From the NCBI RefSeq assembly GCF_003938655.1, contig NZ_RJJT01000003.1, positions 124,001 through 188,000 of the forward strand: 64,000 nucleotides of DNA, written 5' to 3'. Of this stretch, positions 35,501-46,249 are shown piece by piece. The position numbers and the translations under genes are program-made. Under the pieces are notes generated by a model. The model made no database searches, had not been told where the DNA came from, and saw only the letters and a program-made list of their open reading frames with translations. Source of the DNA: Rhizobium pisi (GTDB lineage Bacteria > Pseudomonadota > Alphaproteobacteria > Rhizobiales > Rhizobiaceae). The first letter of the stretch is position 1; each line of letters begins with the position of its first letter.

Positions 35501-36936
35501 GCTGGCTCTGGACGACCGAAGACATGATTGCAGCGATGGCGGGGCGCCCCTTCGGCACTCCGCCCGAAGGCATCACCGGCATTTCCATCGACAGCCGCTC
35601 GATCAGCCCGGGCGAGGCTTTTTTTGCGATCAAGGGCGATCGTGTCGACGGTCACGACTTTGCGTCGATGGCGATGGCGAACGGCGCTTCCCTGCTCGTC
35701 GTCAGCGAAGCGAGGCTTCCCGCCATGGGGCGCCTGACGGTACCGATGATCGTCGTGGAAGACGTGCTTGCGGCGCTCGGGCGTCTGGGGCAGGCCTCTC
35801 GCGAGCGCTCGCGGGCGAAGATCATCGCGGTCACCGGTTCTGTCGGCAAGACCACCACCAAAGAGATGCTGCGGCACGTTTTGTCGCCCTCCGGCAAGGT
35901 GCATGCCTCCGTCGCCTCCTTCAACAATCATTGGGGCGTGCCGCTGACACTGGCACGCATGCCTGACGACACGGATTACGGCGTCTTCGAAGTCGGGATG
36001 AACCATCCGGGCGAAATCCGGCCGCTGGTGGCGATGATCCGGCCCCATGTCGCCGTCATCACGACGATCGCGCCGGCCCATCTCGGCAATTTCAAGAGCA
36101 TCAAGGAGATCGCCGCCGCCAAGGCCGAGATATTCGAAGGGCTGGAACCCGGCGGCCATGTCGTGCTCAACCGCGACAACGACCAGTTCAATTTCCTCGA
36201 CCGAACGGCGCAATCGCTCGGCGTCGAGCATATCCATTCCTTCGGCCAGCACGCCAAGGCGGAATTCCGGCTCGCCGAATTCAACGGATCGGACGAGAAT
36301 TCGACGCTGTGGCTGACGATCGGTGGCGAGACGCTGGAGGCGGCGATCGGTGCGCCGGGCCGCCATATCGCCGAGAATGCGCTCGCAGCCCTCGGGGTCG
36401 TCAGGATCGTCGGCGCCGACATGGGCAAGGCGATCGAGGCGCTTGCGACGCTGAAGCCGGAAAAGGGCCGGGGCAAGCGCCACCGGCTTTCGATCGGCGG
36501 CGGCCGCGGCAGCTTCACGCTGATTGACGAGAGCTACAATGCCAATCCGGCCTCGATGCGCGCGGCGATCGCGCTGCTTGCGGCCTCTGAACCGGCCGGC
36601 CGCGGACGCCGCATCGCCGTGCTCGGCGACATGCTCGAAATGGGCGAATATGCCGAGAAGGTCCACACCGATCTCGCAGGGCCGCTGCTTGCGGCCGGCA
36701 TCGAACATGTCTGGCTCGCGGGGACCGAGATGGCTGCGCTGAAGGAATCACTGCCGGAAAGCGTCCACGTCGAGTACCGCGAGAACACCAGCGAATTGAC
36801 GGACTACGTGTTGAACTCGGTCGCTCCGGGCGACGTGTTGATGGTGAAATCGTCTCTGGGCATCGGTTTCGGCAGGATCGTCGCCGCGCTTCTTGACAAG
36901 TTCCCGGCATTTTCCGACACGCAACGCGAACTTTGA
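35497..36936 (+). CDS. murF: UDP-MurNAc-tripeptide:D-Ala-D-Ala ligase MurF
   Basis: 479-residue Mur ligase that adds D-Ala-D-Ala to form the UDP-MurNAc pentapeptide. The P-loop is [12 protein letters not shown], with [14 protein letters not shown] and [10 protein letters not shown] following, and [14 protein letters not shown] near the C-terminal domain. It begins with TTG at 35497, which overlaps the murE stop (TTGA), so its translation depends on murE. Confidence 0.96.
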   Translation: MSWLWTTEDMIAAMAGRPFGTPPEGITGISIDSRSISPGEAFFAIKGDRVDGHDFASMAMANGASLLVVSEARLPAMGRLTVPMIVVEDVLAALGRLGQASRERSRAKIIAVTGSVGKTTTKEMLRHVLSPSGKVHASVASFNNHWGVPLTLARMPDDTDYGVFEVGMNHPGEIRPLVAMIRPHVAVITTIAPAHLGNFKSIKEIAAAKAEIFEGLEPGGHVVLNRDNDQFNFLDRTAQSLGVEHIHSFGQHAKAEFRLAEFNGSDENSTLWLTIGGETLEAAIGAPGRHIAENALAALGVVRIVGADMGKAIEALATLKPEKGRGKRHRLSIGGGRGSFTLIDESYNANPASMRAAIALLAASEPAGRGRRIAVLGDMLEMGEYAEKVHTDLAGPLLAAGIEHVWLAGTEMAALKESLPESVHVEYRENTSELTDYVLNSVAPGDVLMVKSSLGIGFGRIVAALLDKFPAFSDTQREL

Positions 36937-36957
36937 CCGGGTAACAAGGGGCCCTGA

Positions 36958-38058
36958 ATGCTGATCTGGCTTGTCGAACTGTCGGAATATTTCAAATTTC
37001 TGAACCTGTTCAGATATATTACCTTCCGCACGGGCGCCGCTCTCTTCACCTCCGCACTGATCGTCTTCCTGTTCGGGCCGACGATCATCAATTCGCTGCG
37101 GATCCGCCAGGGCAAGGGCCAGCCGATCCGCGCCGACGGGCCGCAGACGCATTTCAAGAAGGCCGGCACGCCGACCATGGGCGGGCTGATGATCCTTGCC
37201 GGCATCATCGGCGCCTCGCTGCTCTGGGCCGATCTTTCCAACGTCTATGTCGTGGCGACGCTGCTGGTGACGCTGGGCTTCGGCGCGATCGGCTTCTATG
37301 ACGATTATCTCAAGGTGACGAAGCAGAGCCACAAGGGCTTCTCCGGCAAGGCGCGTCTCGGCATCGAGTTCGTCATCGCCGGCATCGCCGTCTATTTCAT
37401 GATGCGCACTGCCCTTGCCTCGGGGATCGCAGGCTCGACCTTCGGCTCTTCGATCGCCTTTCCCTTCTTCAAGGACTTCATGATCAATATCGGCATCATG
37501 TTCGTCGTCTTCGGCGGTTTCGTCATCGTCGGCGCCGGCAATGCCGTCAACCTGACCGACGGCCTCGACGGACTTGCCATCGTGCCTGTGATGATCGCCG
37601 CTGCTTCCTTCGGCGTGATCGCCTATCTCGCCGGCAACGTGGTGTTTGCGAACTATCTGCAGATCAACTTCGTGCCCGGCACCGGCGAGCTTGCCGTCGT
37701 GCTCGGCGCCGTCATCGGCGCCGGCCTCGGCTTCCTCTGGTTCAACGCGCCGCCGGCCGCCATCTTCATGGGCGACACGGGATCGCTGGCGCTCGGCGGC
37801 ACGATCGGCACCGTCGCCGTCGCCACCAAGCACGAGATCGTCATGGCGATCATCGGCGGTCTCTTCGTCATGGAGACGCTCTCGGTCATCATCCAGGTCG
37901 GCTTCTTCAAGATGACCGGCCGGCGCGTCTTCCTGATGGCGCCGATCCACCATCACTTCGAGAAGAAGGGCTGGACGGAGAGCCAGGTGGTGATCCGCTT
38001 CTGGATCATTGCCGTCGGCCTTGCCATGCTCGGCCTCTCGACGCTGAAGCTCCGGTGA
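36958..38058 (+). CDS. mraY: Phospho-MurNAc-pentapeptide translocase MraY
   Basis: 366-residue inner-membrane enzyme that links the UDP-MurNAc pentapeptide to undecaprenyl phosphate to form lipid I. About ten helices. Conserved cytoplasmic loops read [18 protein letters not shown] (catalytic DD), [26 protein letters not shown] and [11 protein letters not shown]. The length is normal. It sits 21 bp after murF and 7 bp before murD. Confidence 0.97.
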   Translation: MLIWLVELSEYFKFLNLFRYITFRTGAALFTSALIVFLFGPTIINSLRIRQGKGQPIRADGPQTHFKKAGTPTMGGLMILAGIIGASLLWADLSNVYVVATLLVTLGFGAIGFYDDYLKVTKQSHKGFSGKARLGIEFVIAGIAVYFMMRTALASGIAGSTFGSSIAFPFFKDFMINIGIMFVVFGGFVIVGAGNAVNLTDGLDGLAIVPVMIAAASFGVIAYLAGNVVFANYLQINFVPGTGELAVVLGAVIGAGLGFLWFNAPPAAIFMGDTGSLALGGTIGTVAVATKHEIVMAIIGGLFVMETLSVIIQVGFFKMTGRRVFLMAPIHHHFEKKGWTESQVVIRFWIIAVGLAMLGLSTLKLR

Positions 38059-38065
38059 GGCGGCA

Positions 38066-39478
38066 ATGATCCCGGTCACGACGCTCAAGGACAGGAAGGT
38101 CGCGCTCTTCGGGCTCGGCGGCTCCGGCTTTGCCACCGCCCGCGCGCTGATTGCGGGCGGCGCAGACGTGACCGCCTGGGACGACAATCCCGACAGCGTC
38201 GCCAAGGCCTCGGCGGAAGGCATCCGGACGGAGGATCTGCACACGATCGACTGGAGCCAGCAGGCGCTGTTCGTGCTGTCGCCCGGTGTGCCGCTCACCC
38301 ATCCGAAGCCGCATTGGACCGTCGATCTTGCGCGCGCGGCGGGCGTCGACATCGTCGGCGATGTCGAACTCTTCGTGCGCGAGCGCCGCGCCCATGCGCC
38401 GGATTGCCCCTTCATCGCTATAACAGGCACCAATGGCAAGTCGACGACGACGGCGCTGATTGCCCATATCCTGAAATCTTCCGGCTACGACACGCAGCTC
38501 GGCGGCAATATCGGCACGGCCGTATTGACGCTCGATCCGCCGAAGGCGGGCCGTTTTTTCGTTGTGGAATGCTCGTCCTACCAGATCGATCTGGCGCCGA
38601 CGCTCAATCCGTCTGCCGGGATCCTGCTCAACCTGACCCCGGATCATCTCGACCGTCACGGCACGATGCAGCACTATGCCGACGTCAAGGAGCGGCTGGT
38701 TGCCGGCAGCGATGTGGCGATTGTCGGCATCGACGACAGCCATTCGGCGTTGATCGCCGACCGCGTCGAGCGGGCAGGCGTCAAGGTAGTCCGCATCTCG
38801 CGCCGCAACGTGGTGGCATCGGGCATCTATGCTGAGGGGACCAAGCTTGTTCAGGCCGCCGGCGGCGCCGCGCTGCCCTTCGCCGATCTCGACGGCATCC
38901 AGACGCTGCGCGGCAGCCATAATGCGCAGAATGCTGCCGCAGCCGTCGCCGCCTGCCTTGCCGTCGGGGTTTCCGCCGACGACATTCGCGCCGGCCTTGC
39001 TTCGTTCCCCGGCCTCAAGCACCGCATGCAGCCTGTGGGCAAACGAGGCCGCGTCGTCTTCGTCAACGATTCCAAGGCGACCAATGCCGATGCCGCGGCA
39101 CCGGCCCTTTCGAGCTATGATCGCATATACTGGATTGCCGGCGGCTTGCCGAAATCAGGCGGCATCACGACGCTTGCGCCCTATTTCCCGCGCATCGCCA
39201 AGGCCTATCTGATCGGCGAGGCGGCGGCGGAATTTGCCGCGACCCTCGGCGAAGCCGTGCCGTACGAGATTTCGGGTACGCTGGAGCGCGCCGTCGCACA
39301 TGCGGCAGCCGATGCGGAACGTGACGAGGCCGCCGCTTCAGCCGTGATGTTATCCCCGGCTTGCGCAAGCTTCGACCAGTATAAGAACTTCGAAGTCAGG
39401 GGCGATGCCTTCGTCGGCCACGTGGCGGCACTTGACGGAATGACGATGCTGATCGGTCCGGCAACAGGAGAGAAATGA
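38066..39478 (+). CDS. murD: UDP-MurNAc-L-Ala:D-Glu ligase MurD
   Basis: 470-residue Mur ligase that adds D-glutamate to UDP-MurNAc-L-Ala. It has a Rossmann N-terminal domain ([18 protein letters not shown]), the P-loop [28 protein letters not shown], and [12 protein letters not shown] near the C-terminus. A final segment [19 protein letters not shown] is the MurD signature. The ATG overlaps the flow from mraY closely, with 7 bp between them. Confidence 0.97.
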   Translation: MIPVTTLKDRKVALFGLGGSGFATARALIAGGADVTAWDDNPDSVAKASAEGIRTEDLHTIDWSQQALFVLSPGVPLTHPKPHWTVDLARAAGVDIVGDVELFVRERRAHAPDCPFIAITGTNGKSTTTALIAHILKSSGYDTQLGGNIGTAVLTLDPPKAGRFFVVECSSYQIDLAPTLNPSAGILLNLTPDHLDRHGTMQHYADVKERLVAGSDVAIVGIDDSHSALIADRVERAGVKVVRISRRNVVASGIYAEGTKLVQAAGGAALPFADLDGIQTLRGSHNAQNAAAAVAACLAVGVSADDIRAGLASFPGLKHRMQPVGKRGRVVFVNDSKATNADAAAPALSSYDRIYWIAGGLPKSGGITTLAPYFPRIAKAYLIGEAAAEFAATLGEAVPYEISGTLERAVAHAAADAERDEAAASAVMLSPACASFDQYKNFEVRGDAFVGHVAALDGMTMLIGPATGEK

Positions 39479-39479
39479 C

Positions 39480-40634
39480 ATGGTAAGCCGCGCGGAACGT
39501 GGGCCTCTGGCCGATTGGTTCTGGACCATCGACCGCTTCTTCCTGGCGATGTTCATCTTCCTGATGGGCATCGGCTTCATGCTGTCCTTCGCGGCATCTC
39601 CAGCGGTTGCCGAGCGCATCGGGCTTGAGCCTTTCCATTTCGTCAAGCGCCATGCGGCCTTCATGATCCCCTCGATCGCCGTCATGCTCGGGCTGTCCTT
39701 CCTGACGCCGCGACAGGTGCGGCGCACCGCGATCCTGCTCCTGATCATCTCGCTCGCGATGATGGTGCTGGTGCTGTTCGTCGGACAGGAGGTCAAGGGC
39801 GGCAGGCGCTGGATCTGGATCGCCGGCCTTTCCATTCAGCCGTCGGAATTCATGAAGCCCGCCTTCGTCGTGGTCTGCGCCTGGCTGTTTGCCGAACATG
39901 CGCGCCAGCCTGAGATCCCGGGCAATCTCTTTGCCATCATCCTGTTCGGCATCGTTGCGGCCCTTCTCGTGGCGCAGCCGGACCTCGGCCAGACCATCCT
40001 GACGACGGCCGTCTGGGGCGGCATGTTCTTCATGGCCGGCATGCCGTGGATCTGGATCATGCTGCTCGGCGTCGGCGGCGCCGGCGGCCTGCTCGGCGCC
40101 TACTACGTCTTCCCGCACGTCGCGCTGCGAATAGACAAGTTCATGACCGGCGAGGGTGACACCTTCCAGATCGACACGGCCCGCGAGGCGATCATCCGCG
40201 GCAGCTGGTTCGGCCAGGGCCCGGGCGAGGGTATCGTCAAGCGCATCATTCCGGATGCGCATACCGACTTCATCTTTTCGGTCGCGGCCGAGGAGTTCGG
40301 CATCGTCTTCTGCATGGCGCTCGTCGCGCTGTTTTCCGTGCTTGTGCTGCGCGGCCTCTCACATGCCTATCGCGAGCGGAACGATTTCAACCGGTTTGCC
40401 GTTGCAGGCCTGGTGCTGCAGATGGGTATCCAGTCTATTATCAATGTCGGCGTCAATCTCGAGCTGCTGCCGGCCAAGGGTATGACACTGCCGCTGATTT
40501 CCTACGGCGGTTCTTCCATGGTGGCGATCTGCGTCACCGCCGGCTTCATTCTGGCGCTGACGCGCCATCGACCGGAAAAGCGCGCGCAGGACCGGAGCCT
40601 CTTCCGCGTCCCGCACGGCATGCCGGCGGAGTAA
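39480..40634 (+). CDS. ftsW: Septal peptidoglycan glycosyltransferase FtsW
   Basis: 384-residue SEDS-family polytopic membrane protein (about ten helices) that polymerises glycan strands at the septum with FtsI. Characteristic stretches are the helix 1 FFLAMFIFLMGIGFMLS, the loop GGRRWIWIAGLSIQPSEFMKPA, IPDAHTDFIFSVAAEEFG and PLISYGGSSM. The catalytic Asp is in the large extracellular loop region. Start is one base from the murD stop. Confidence 0.97.
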   Translation: MVSRAERGPLADWFWTIDRFFLAMFIFLMGIGFMLSFAASPAVAERIGLEPFHFVKRHAAFMIPSIAVMLGLSFLTPRQVRRTAILLLIISLAMMVLVLFVGQEVKGGRRWIWIAGLSIQPSEFMKPAFVVVCAWLFAEHARQPEIPGNLFAIILFGIVAALLVAQPDLGQTILTTAVWGGMFFMAGMPWIWIMLLGVGGAGGLLGAYYVFPHVALRIDKFMTGEGDTFQIDTAREAIIRGSWFGQGPGEGIVKRIIPDAHTDFIFSVAAEEFGIVFCMALVALFSVLVLRGLSHAYRERNDFNRFAVAGLVLQMGIQSIINVGVNLELLPAKGMTLPLISYGGSSMVAICVTAGFILALTRHRPEKRAQDRSLFRVPHGMPAE

Positions 40635-40640
40635 AAGCTT

Positions 40641-41765
40641 ATGAGCAAGGGCATCGTGCTGCTTGCCGCCGGGGGAACCGGCGGCCATGTGTTCCCGGCG
40701 GAGGCGCTGGCCTTCAAGCTGAAGGAGCGCGGCTATTCGGTGCATCTCGTGACCGACAGCCGGGCCGAGCGTTATGCCGGCAAGTTCCCGGCCGAGGAAA
40801 TCCATGTCGTGCCGTCGGCAACGATCGGCTCGAAGAACCCGGTCGCCGTCGCACGCTCGCTGTGGACGCTTTGGAGCGGCATGCGGGCGGCGAAAAGGCT
40901 GATCCAGCGGCTGAAGCCCGTCATCGTCGTCGGTTTCGGTGGTTATCCCACCGTGCCGCCGCTGCTTGCCGCGACACGGCTCGGCGTGCCCTCGATGCTG
41001 CATGAGCAGAATGCCGTCATGGGGCGCGCCAACAAGGCCCTGGCGCCGCGCGTGAAAGCGATTGCCGGCGGATTCCTGCCCGAAAGCGGCGGTGCTTTCT
41101 CCGACAAGACGATTGCAACGGGAAATCCCGTGCGTCCGGCGATCCTTGCCGCGGCCGAACAGCCTTATCTGCCTTCCCGTGCCGGCGAGCCGTTCAATCT
41201 CGTCGTCTTCGGCGGCAGCCAGGGCGCGCAGTATTTCTCCAAGGCGATGCCGACGGCGATCAGCCTGCTCGACGACGTGCTGCGCGACAGGCTGCGGATC
41301 ACGCAGCAGGTGCGCCCCGAGGATATGGAGATGGTGCGCGGCTGTGCGGCTCAGTTGCAGATGAGCGCCGATATCGCGCCGTTTTTCAATGATATGGCAG
41401 AACGTCTTGCGAAAGCGCATCTGGTGATCTGCCGCTCCGGCGCTTCCACCGTTTCGGAAATCTCCGTCATCGGGCGCCCTGCCGTGCTGGTGCCGTATCC
41501 GCATGCGCTCGACCACGATCAGGCGGCCAATGCCGCAGCACTCGCCGCGACCGGCGGCGCGAAGGTGATCGTGCAGGCGGAGCTTTCGCCTGAACGCATC
41601 GCCTCCATTCTGAGCCATGTGATGAACGATCCGGAAAAGCTTGCCGGCATGGCGGCTGCGGCCAAGCTTGCGGGAAAACCGGATGCCGCGAACTTGCTTG
41701 CCGACATGGTTGAGGCTATTGCCGCCGGCAAGACAGTCTCCGAATTCAAGAGGACACGCGCATGA
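40641..41765 (+). CDS. murG: UDP-GlcNAc:lipid I transferase MurG
   Basis: 374-residue GT28 glycosyltransferase at the cytoplasmic membrane face, which adds GlcNAc to lipid I to give lipid II. Hallmarks are [13 protein letters not shown] (N-terminal G-loop), [37 protein letters not shown] and SGASTVSEI. The length is normal. The stop overlaps the murC start by 4 bp (ATGA). Confidence 0.97.
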   Translation: MSKGIVLLAAGGTGGHVFPAEALAFKLKERGYSVHLVTDSRAERYAGKFPAEEIHVVPSATIGSKNPVAVARSLWTLWSGMRAAKRLIQRLKPVIVVGFGGYPTVPPLLAATRLGVPSMLHEQNAVMGRANKALAPRVKAIAGGFLPESGGAFSDKTIATGNPVRPAILAAAEQPYLPSRAGEPFNLVVFGGSQGAQYFSKAMPTAISLLDDVLRDRLRITQQVRPEDMEMVRGCAAQLQMSADIAPFFNDMAERLAKAHLVICRSGASTVSEISVIGRPAVLVPYPHALDHDQAANAAALAATGGAKVIVQAELSPERIASILSHVMNDPEKLAGMAAAAKLAGKPDAANLLADMVEAIAAGKTVSEFKRTRA

Positions 41766-43177
41766 AACTGCCGAAGGCGATCGGTCTCGTCCATTTCATC
41801 GGCATCGGCGGCATCGGCATGAGCGGTATCGCCGAAGTGCTGCACAATCTCGGCCACAGGGTGCAGGGATCGGATCAGGCCGACAGCGCCAATGTCCAGC
41901 GACTGCGCGACAAGGGCATCGAGGTCTCCGTCGGCCACAGGGCTGAAAACCTGGGCGATGCCGAAGTTGTCGTCGTCTCGACGGCGATCAAGAAGAGCAA
42001 TCCCGAGCTCATCGCCGCGCGCGAAAAGCTGCTGCCGGTGGTGCGCCGTGCCGAAATGCTCGCCGAACTGATGCGCTTCCGCAATTCGATCGCTATCGGC
42101 GGCACGCACGGCAAGACGACCACCACCTCGCTGGTCGCGACCCTGCTCGAAGCCGGCGGGCTTGACCCGACCGTCATCAACGGCGGCATCATCAATGCCT
42201 ATGGCACCAATGCCCGCATGGGCGAGGGCGAGTGGATGGTGGTGGAGGCCGATGAATCCGACGGCACCTTCCTGAAGCTGCCGGCCGATGTCGCCGTCAT
42301 CACCAATATCGACCCCGAGCATCTCGACCATTACGGCAATTTCGATGCGGTGCGCGCCGCCTTCCGGCAGTTCGTCGAGAACGTGCCGTTCTACGGCTTC
42401 GGCGTCATGTGCCTCGACCATCCCGAGGTGCAGTCGCTGGTCGGCCGCATTGAGGATCGCAAGATCATCACCTACGGCGAGAACCCGCAGGCCGACGTGC
42501 GCTTCAAGAATGTCCGCATCGACGGCACGCGCTCGATCTTCGACGTCGAGATCCGCCGCCGCCGTACCGGCCAGGTGATCGAGCTCAAGGGGCTGGTCAT
42601 GCCGATGCCCGGGCGTCATAATATCTCCAACGCCACGGCGGCGATCGCCGTTGCGAACCGCCTCGGCATATCGAGCGCCGATATCGCCAAGGGTCTTGCC
42701 TCCTTCGGCGGCGTCAAGCGCCGCTTCACGCTGACCGGCGAATGGAACGGAGTGCAGATCTTCGACGATTACGGCCACCATCCGGTCGAGATCAAGGCTG
42801 TGCTGCGCGCCGCCCGCGAAGCCTGCAAGGGCCGGATCATCGCGGTTCATCAGCCGCACCGCTACAGCCGCCTTGCGAGCCTGTTCGAGGAATTCGCTGC
42901 CTGCTTCAACGATGCCGACAGCATCTTCCTCGCGCCGGTCTATGCGGCAGGCGAGGATGCGATCGAGGGGATCGATTCCATGTCGCTCGTCTCGCGCATC
43001 AAATCCGGCGGTCATCGCGACGCCCGCTTCCTTGCTTCGGCAGAGCTTCTGCCGCAGATGGTCGCGGAGGTTGCAAAGCCTGGTGATTTCGTGGTTCTGT
43101 TGGGGGCTGGGAGCATCACATCCTGGGCAGCGGCGCTGCCCAAGCAACTGGAAGGCCTATCGGGAAAGTCCGCATGA
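41762..43177 (+). CDS. murC: UDP-MurNAc:L-Ala ligase MurC
   Basis: 471-residue Mur ligase that attaches L-Ala to UDP-MurNAc, the first step of stem-peptide assembly. It has [17 protein letters not shown] (N-terminal nucleotide-sugar site), [18 protein letters not shown] (P-loop), [21 protein letters not shown] and [14 protein letters not shown]. Start and stop overlap its neighbours by 4 bp each. Confidence 0.97.
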   Translation: MKLPKAIGLVHFIGIGGIGMSGIAEVLHNLGHRVQGSDQADSANVQRLRDKGIEVSVGHRAENLGDAEVVVVSTAIKKSNPELIAAREKLLPVVRRAEMLAELMRFRNSIAIGGTHGKTTTTSLVATLLEAGGLDPTVINGGIINAYGTNARMGEGEWMVVEADESDGTFLKLPADVAVITNIDPEHLDHYGNFDAVRAAFRQFVENVPFYGFGVMCLDHPEVQSLVGRIEDRKIITYGENPQADVRFKNVRIDGTRSIFDVEIRRRRTGQVIELKGLVMPMPGRHNISNATAAIAVANRLGISSADIAKGLASFGGVKRRFTLTGEWNGVQIFDDYGHHPVEIKAVLRAAREACKGRIIAVHQPHRYSRLASLFEEFAACFNDADSIFLAPVYAAGEDAIEGIDSMSLVSRIKSGGHRDARFLASAELLPQMVAEVAKPGDFVVLLGAGSITSWAAALPKQLEGLSGKSA

Positions 43178-44148
43178 AACAGGTGAATGGGGAAAAGCTT
43201 CTCGCGTCTCTCGGAGACGGTGTAAAGGATATCCGCGGTCGTATTACGCCGGATGCCCCCATGGACCGTGTCACCTGGTTCAGGGCCGGGGGCCTTGCCG
43301 AGCTGATGTTCCAGCCGCATGATATCGACGATCTCGTCGCCTTTCTGAAGATCCTGCCGGAAGAGGTGCCGCTGACGGTGGTCGGCGTCGGTTCCAACAT
43401 CCTGGTGCGCGACGGCGGCATTCCTGGCGTCGTGCTGCGCCTGTCGGCCAAGGGCTTCGGCTTCGTCGAGCTTGCCGGTGAAAACCGCATCCTTGCCGGC
43501 GCCATCTGCCCGGACAAGCACCTCGCGGCAATGGCGATGGACAACGGAATCGGCGGTTTTCACTTCTTCTACGGCATTCCCGGCAGCATCGGCGGCGCGG
43601 CGCGCATGAATGCCGGCGCAAACGGCGTCGAGACGCGCGAGCGGCTGATCGAGGTCAACGCGGTCGACCGCAAGGGCAATAAGCATGTGATTTCCAATGC
43701 CGAGATGGGGTATTCCTACCGGCATTCCACGGCATCCGCCGACCTGATCTTCACCTCGGTGCTGTTCGAGGGCTATCCTGAGGACCGCGCCCAGATCCGC
43801 GCCGAGATGGACGCGGTACGCAATCACCGCGAGACGGTGCAGCCGGTGCGCGAGAAGACCGGCGGCTCGACCTTCAAGAACCCGCCCGGCCATTCGGCCT
43901 GGAAACTGATTGACGAAGCCGGCTGCCGCGGCCTCGTCATCGGGGGGGCGCAGATGTCGGCGCTTCACTGCAACTTCATGATCAACATGGAGCAAGCGAC
44001 CGGCTACGATCTCGAATATCTCGGCGAACAGGTACGCCGCGAAGTCTTCGAGAAAGAAGGCATCAAGCTCGAATGGGAAATCAAGCGCCTCGGCGTCTTC
44101 ATGCCCGGCCGCGAAGTGCGCCCGTTCCAGGGTGTGACCAGCGAATAA
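43174..44148 (+). CDS. murB: UDP-N-acetylenolpyruvoylglucosamine reductase MurB
   Basis: 324-residue FAD enzyme that reduces UDP-GlcNAc-enolpyruvate to UDP-MurNAc. It has [52 protein letters not shown] and a C-terminal [21 protein letters not shown] with the catalytic Ser. Start overlaps murC. The 3' end lies 3 bp from the convergent epimerase stop. Confidence 0.97.
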   Translation: MKQVNGEKLLASLGDGVKDIRGRITPDAPMDRVTWFRAGGLAELMFQPHDIDDLVAFLKILPEEVPLTVVGVGSNILVRDGGIPGVVLRLSAKGFGFVELAGENRILAGAICPDKHLAAMAMDNGIGGFHFFYGIPGSIGGAARMNAGANGVETRERLIEVNAVDRKGNKHVISNAEMGYSYRHSTASADLIFTSVLFEGYPEDRAQIRAEMDAVRNHRETVQPVREKTGGSTFKNPPGHSAWKLIDEAGCRGLVIGGAQMSALHCNFMINMEQATGYDLEYLGEQVRREVFEKEGIKLEWEIKRLGVFMPGREVRPFQGVTSE

Positions 44149-44151
44149 AGG

Positions 44152-45081
44152 TCATCTCACTGCCAGTTTCAAGCCTTCGCGCGGGGTGACGACGGGCGAC
44201 CAGCCCAGAACGTTGCGCGCGTGGGATATGTCGACCTGCAGCGAGCCGCAAAGGCGCTGATAGACCGCTTCCTTCCCCACCAGCTTTGCAGCCATGTGCA
44301 GCAATGCGGGTGGGAAGGGGAGCAGCGCTGGCTTGACGCCCAGCCCTGCGGCAATTCCCTTGATGAGCTCCGGCGTTGAAAGATCCTCGCCGTCTCCGGC
44401 AAGGAAAGTCTCGTTTGCTGCGGCGGGATGCGCCATGCAAGCGATGATCAGATCGACGAGATTTTGCACTGCGACCAATGTGCGGCGGTTCTTCAGCGAA
44501 GCGAAGGGGAGCGGCAGTTTTTTGCGCACAAGGCTGGCGAGCAGCGCGAAGTTGCCCCTTGCGCCCGGGCCGTAGACCAGGGGCGGGCGGATGATGACGG
44601 CTTCCATGCCTGTGCGTGCTGCGATGTCGCGCAAGCCAATTTCGCATTCCAGCTTCGAAATGCCATAGGGATCGATGGGCTTCGGCGTGTCGTCGTGCCG
44701 GAATGGTCGATCGTTTTCTTCCCCGTTGACCTTGATGGTGCTGATGAACACGAACCTTTTTACGCCGGCGCGCGCAGCCTGTTCGGCGAGATTCAAAGTG
44801 GCGGCGGTGTTCGTTCGGCGGAATTCCGCAAGCGGGTCGGCCGCCCGGTCGTTCATGATGTGAACGCGGGCGGCGAGATGAACGATGACATCCACGCCCT
44901 CAAGAGCCGGCGTCCAGTCGGTCGCCTCGGTCATTTCGATGGGGAAATGCCTGATATCCCCAGGGAAGGCGGAGGCCTGAGATCGCGTCGTCACCGAAAG
45001 CTCTGAGATGCTCTCCCTGTGCAGTCTTTCGACGAGGGGACGGCCGACGAACCCGGCTGCGCCGGTGATGAGGCATCGCAT
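44152..45081 (-). CDS. NAD-dependent epimerase/dehydratase (nucleotide sugar)
   Basis: 309-residue extended short-chain dehydrogenase. It has the NAD loop TGAAGFVGRPLVE at the N-terminus, VIVHLAARVH, the catalytic Ser region in FISTIKVNG, and YGISK (YxxxK). The C-terminal half resembles the WbpV/GalE-like group that supplies UDP-sugars to O-antigen or polysaccharide synthesis. It is on the opposite strand to all dcw genes, splitting murB from aqpZ and ddl. Its codon use is less GC-biased than the neighbours, which suggests a later insertion. The sugar is not known. Confidence 0.88.
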   Translation of the reverse strand: MRCLITGAAGFVGRPLVERLHRESISELSVTTRSQASAFPGDIRHFPIEMTEATDWTPALEGVDVIVHLAARVHIMNDRAADPLAEFRRTNTAATLNLAEQAARAGVKRFVFISTIKVNGEENDRPFRHDDTPKPIDPYGISKLECEIGLRDIAARTGMEAVIIRPPLVYGPGARGNFALLASLVRKKLPLPFASLKNRRTLVAVQNLVDLIIACMAHPAAANETFLAGDGEDLSTPELIKGIAAGLGVKPALLPFPPALLHMAAKLVGKEAVYQRLCGSLQVDISHARNVLGWSPVVTPREGLKLAVR

Positions 45082-45291
45082 GATCTTTTCCCTGTACTGA
45101 AGCAGAATTCTGGCTAACCGGAACTGACGATCGCATCAATCAAAAACCGCGGCTATTCCCGCTACCGGCCCGACATGCGTCGGCGTCCGATCCTTGCGTG
45201 AAGCTTGCGGTGACGGCGCTCCCCAACTTGACCGGAATCGAATTGCAGCAGATTCATCCTGAACTTTCTGGTTGAGGTGGAGGGACTGCGC

Positions 45292-45978
45292 ATGCAAAAG
45301 AGCCTTGTGGCCGAATTTCTCGGCACGTTCTGGCTGGTCTTCGGCGGATGCGGCAGTGCCGTGCTTGCCGCTGCCTATCCCGAGCTCGGGATCGGATTTA
45401 CGGGCGTGGCACTGGCGTTCGGCCTGACCGTGCTCACCATGGCCTATGCCGTCGGCGGCATATCGGGCGGTCATTTCAATCCGGCCGTTTCCCTGGGTCT
45501 TACGGTGGCGGGACGGTTTCCTGCCGCTCGCCTCGTTCCCTATGTCGTCGTGCAGGTGATCGGCGCCATCGCCGCTGCCGCGCTGCTTTATCTCATCGCC
45601 AGCGGCAAGGCGGGTTTCGAACTCGGCGGCTTTGCCGCAAACGGATATGGCGATCATTCCCCAGGCGGCTATTCGCTGCTTTCGGCGCTGCTGATCGAAG
45701 TGCTGCTGACCATGTTCTTCCTGAGCATCATCCTGGGATCGACCGGCAGCCGGGTGCCGGCAGGCTTTGCGCCGCTTGCGATCGGCCTCGGGCTGACGCT
45801 GATCCATCTCGTGTCGATTCCCGTGACGAACACCTCGGTCAATCCGGCGCGTTCCACCGGCCAGGCGCTGTTCGTCGGCGGTTGGGCGCTGCAGCAGCTC
45901 TGGCTGTTCTGGATCGCGCCGCTGGCGGGCGGGGCGCTCGGCGGGCTCGTTTGGAAGTTTCTCGACGACGCCGAGTGA
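45292..45978 (+). CDS. aqpZ: Aquaporin Z
   Basis: 228-residue water channel with six helices and two NPA half-helices: [11 protein letters not shown] and [11 protein letters not shown]. The N-terminus [20 protein letters not shown] is characteristic of AqpZ. GGAGGG precedes the ATG at 45292 by eight bases; an in-frame start five codons upstream is weaker. It is followed by a strong terminator, so it is separate from ddl. The gene is near ddl in other rhizobia too. Confidence 0.95.
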   Translation: MQKSLVAEFLGTFWLVFGGCGSAVLAAAYPELGIGFTGVALAFGLTVLTMAYAVGGISGGHFNPAVSLGLTVAGRFPAARLVPYVVVQVIGAIAAAALLYLIASGKAGFELGGFAANGYGDHSPGGYSLLSALLIEVLLTMFFLSIILGSTGSRVPAGFAPLAIGLGLTLIHLVSIPVTNTSVNPARSTGQALFVGGWALQQLWLFWIAPLAGGALGGLVWKFLDDAE

Positions 45979-46002
45979 CTGCAGGATACAGCTATCCCAT
46001 TG

Positions 46003-46033
46003 AGCCCGCGCGGTTTTTCCGCGCGGGCTTTTC
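46003..46033 (+). terminator. Rho-independent terminator after aqpZ
   Basis: An 11-bp perfect stem (AGCCCGCGCGG / CCGCGCGGGCT) with a five-T loop and TTTTCC after it, 24 bp past the aqpZ stop. It isolates ddl-ftsQAZ from the upstream genes. Confidence 0.9.
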
Positions 46034-46117
46034 CGTTTCCGCGGATCGGCGGGCCTGGTTGCTCTGATGGTCCCGAAAAAGCGAAGGTTAAAAAATCAAG
46101 GGCGCGGCAAGACGGAG

Positions 46118-46146
46118 TTAACGAAAGTAAACACTTCATTAACCAT
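46118..46146 (+). promoter_or_regulatory. Possible CtrA sites upstream of ddl
   Basis: TTAACG (46118-46123) and TTAACCAT (46139-46146) lie 21 bp apart in the 216-bp gap before ddl. TTAACCAT matches the core motif reported for CtrA in rhizobia. CtrA regulates ftsQA and ftsZ in related bacteria. The sites are a motif match only. Confidence 0.4.
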
Positions 46147-46220
46147 AATGATGCTCTAATGAGGGCCGGTCGGACAAAGGCCTGAAACGGCGCAGACAGC
46201 TTCGCGCAAGCGTCGATTTC

Positions 46221-46239
46221 AAAAATAAAGGTTATTTTT
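46221..46239 (+). repeat. Inverted repeat next to the ddl ribosome binding site
   Basis: AAAAATAA, three bases, TTATTTTT: a perfect 8-bp hairpin that directly abuts GGGGGTG, the probable ribosome binding site of ddl. In the mRNA it could influence ribosome access. Confidence 0.7.
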
Positions 46240-46249
46240 GGGGGTGTTG

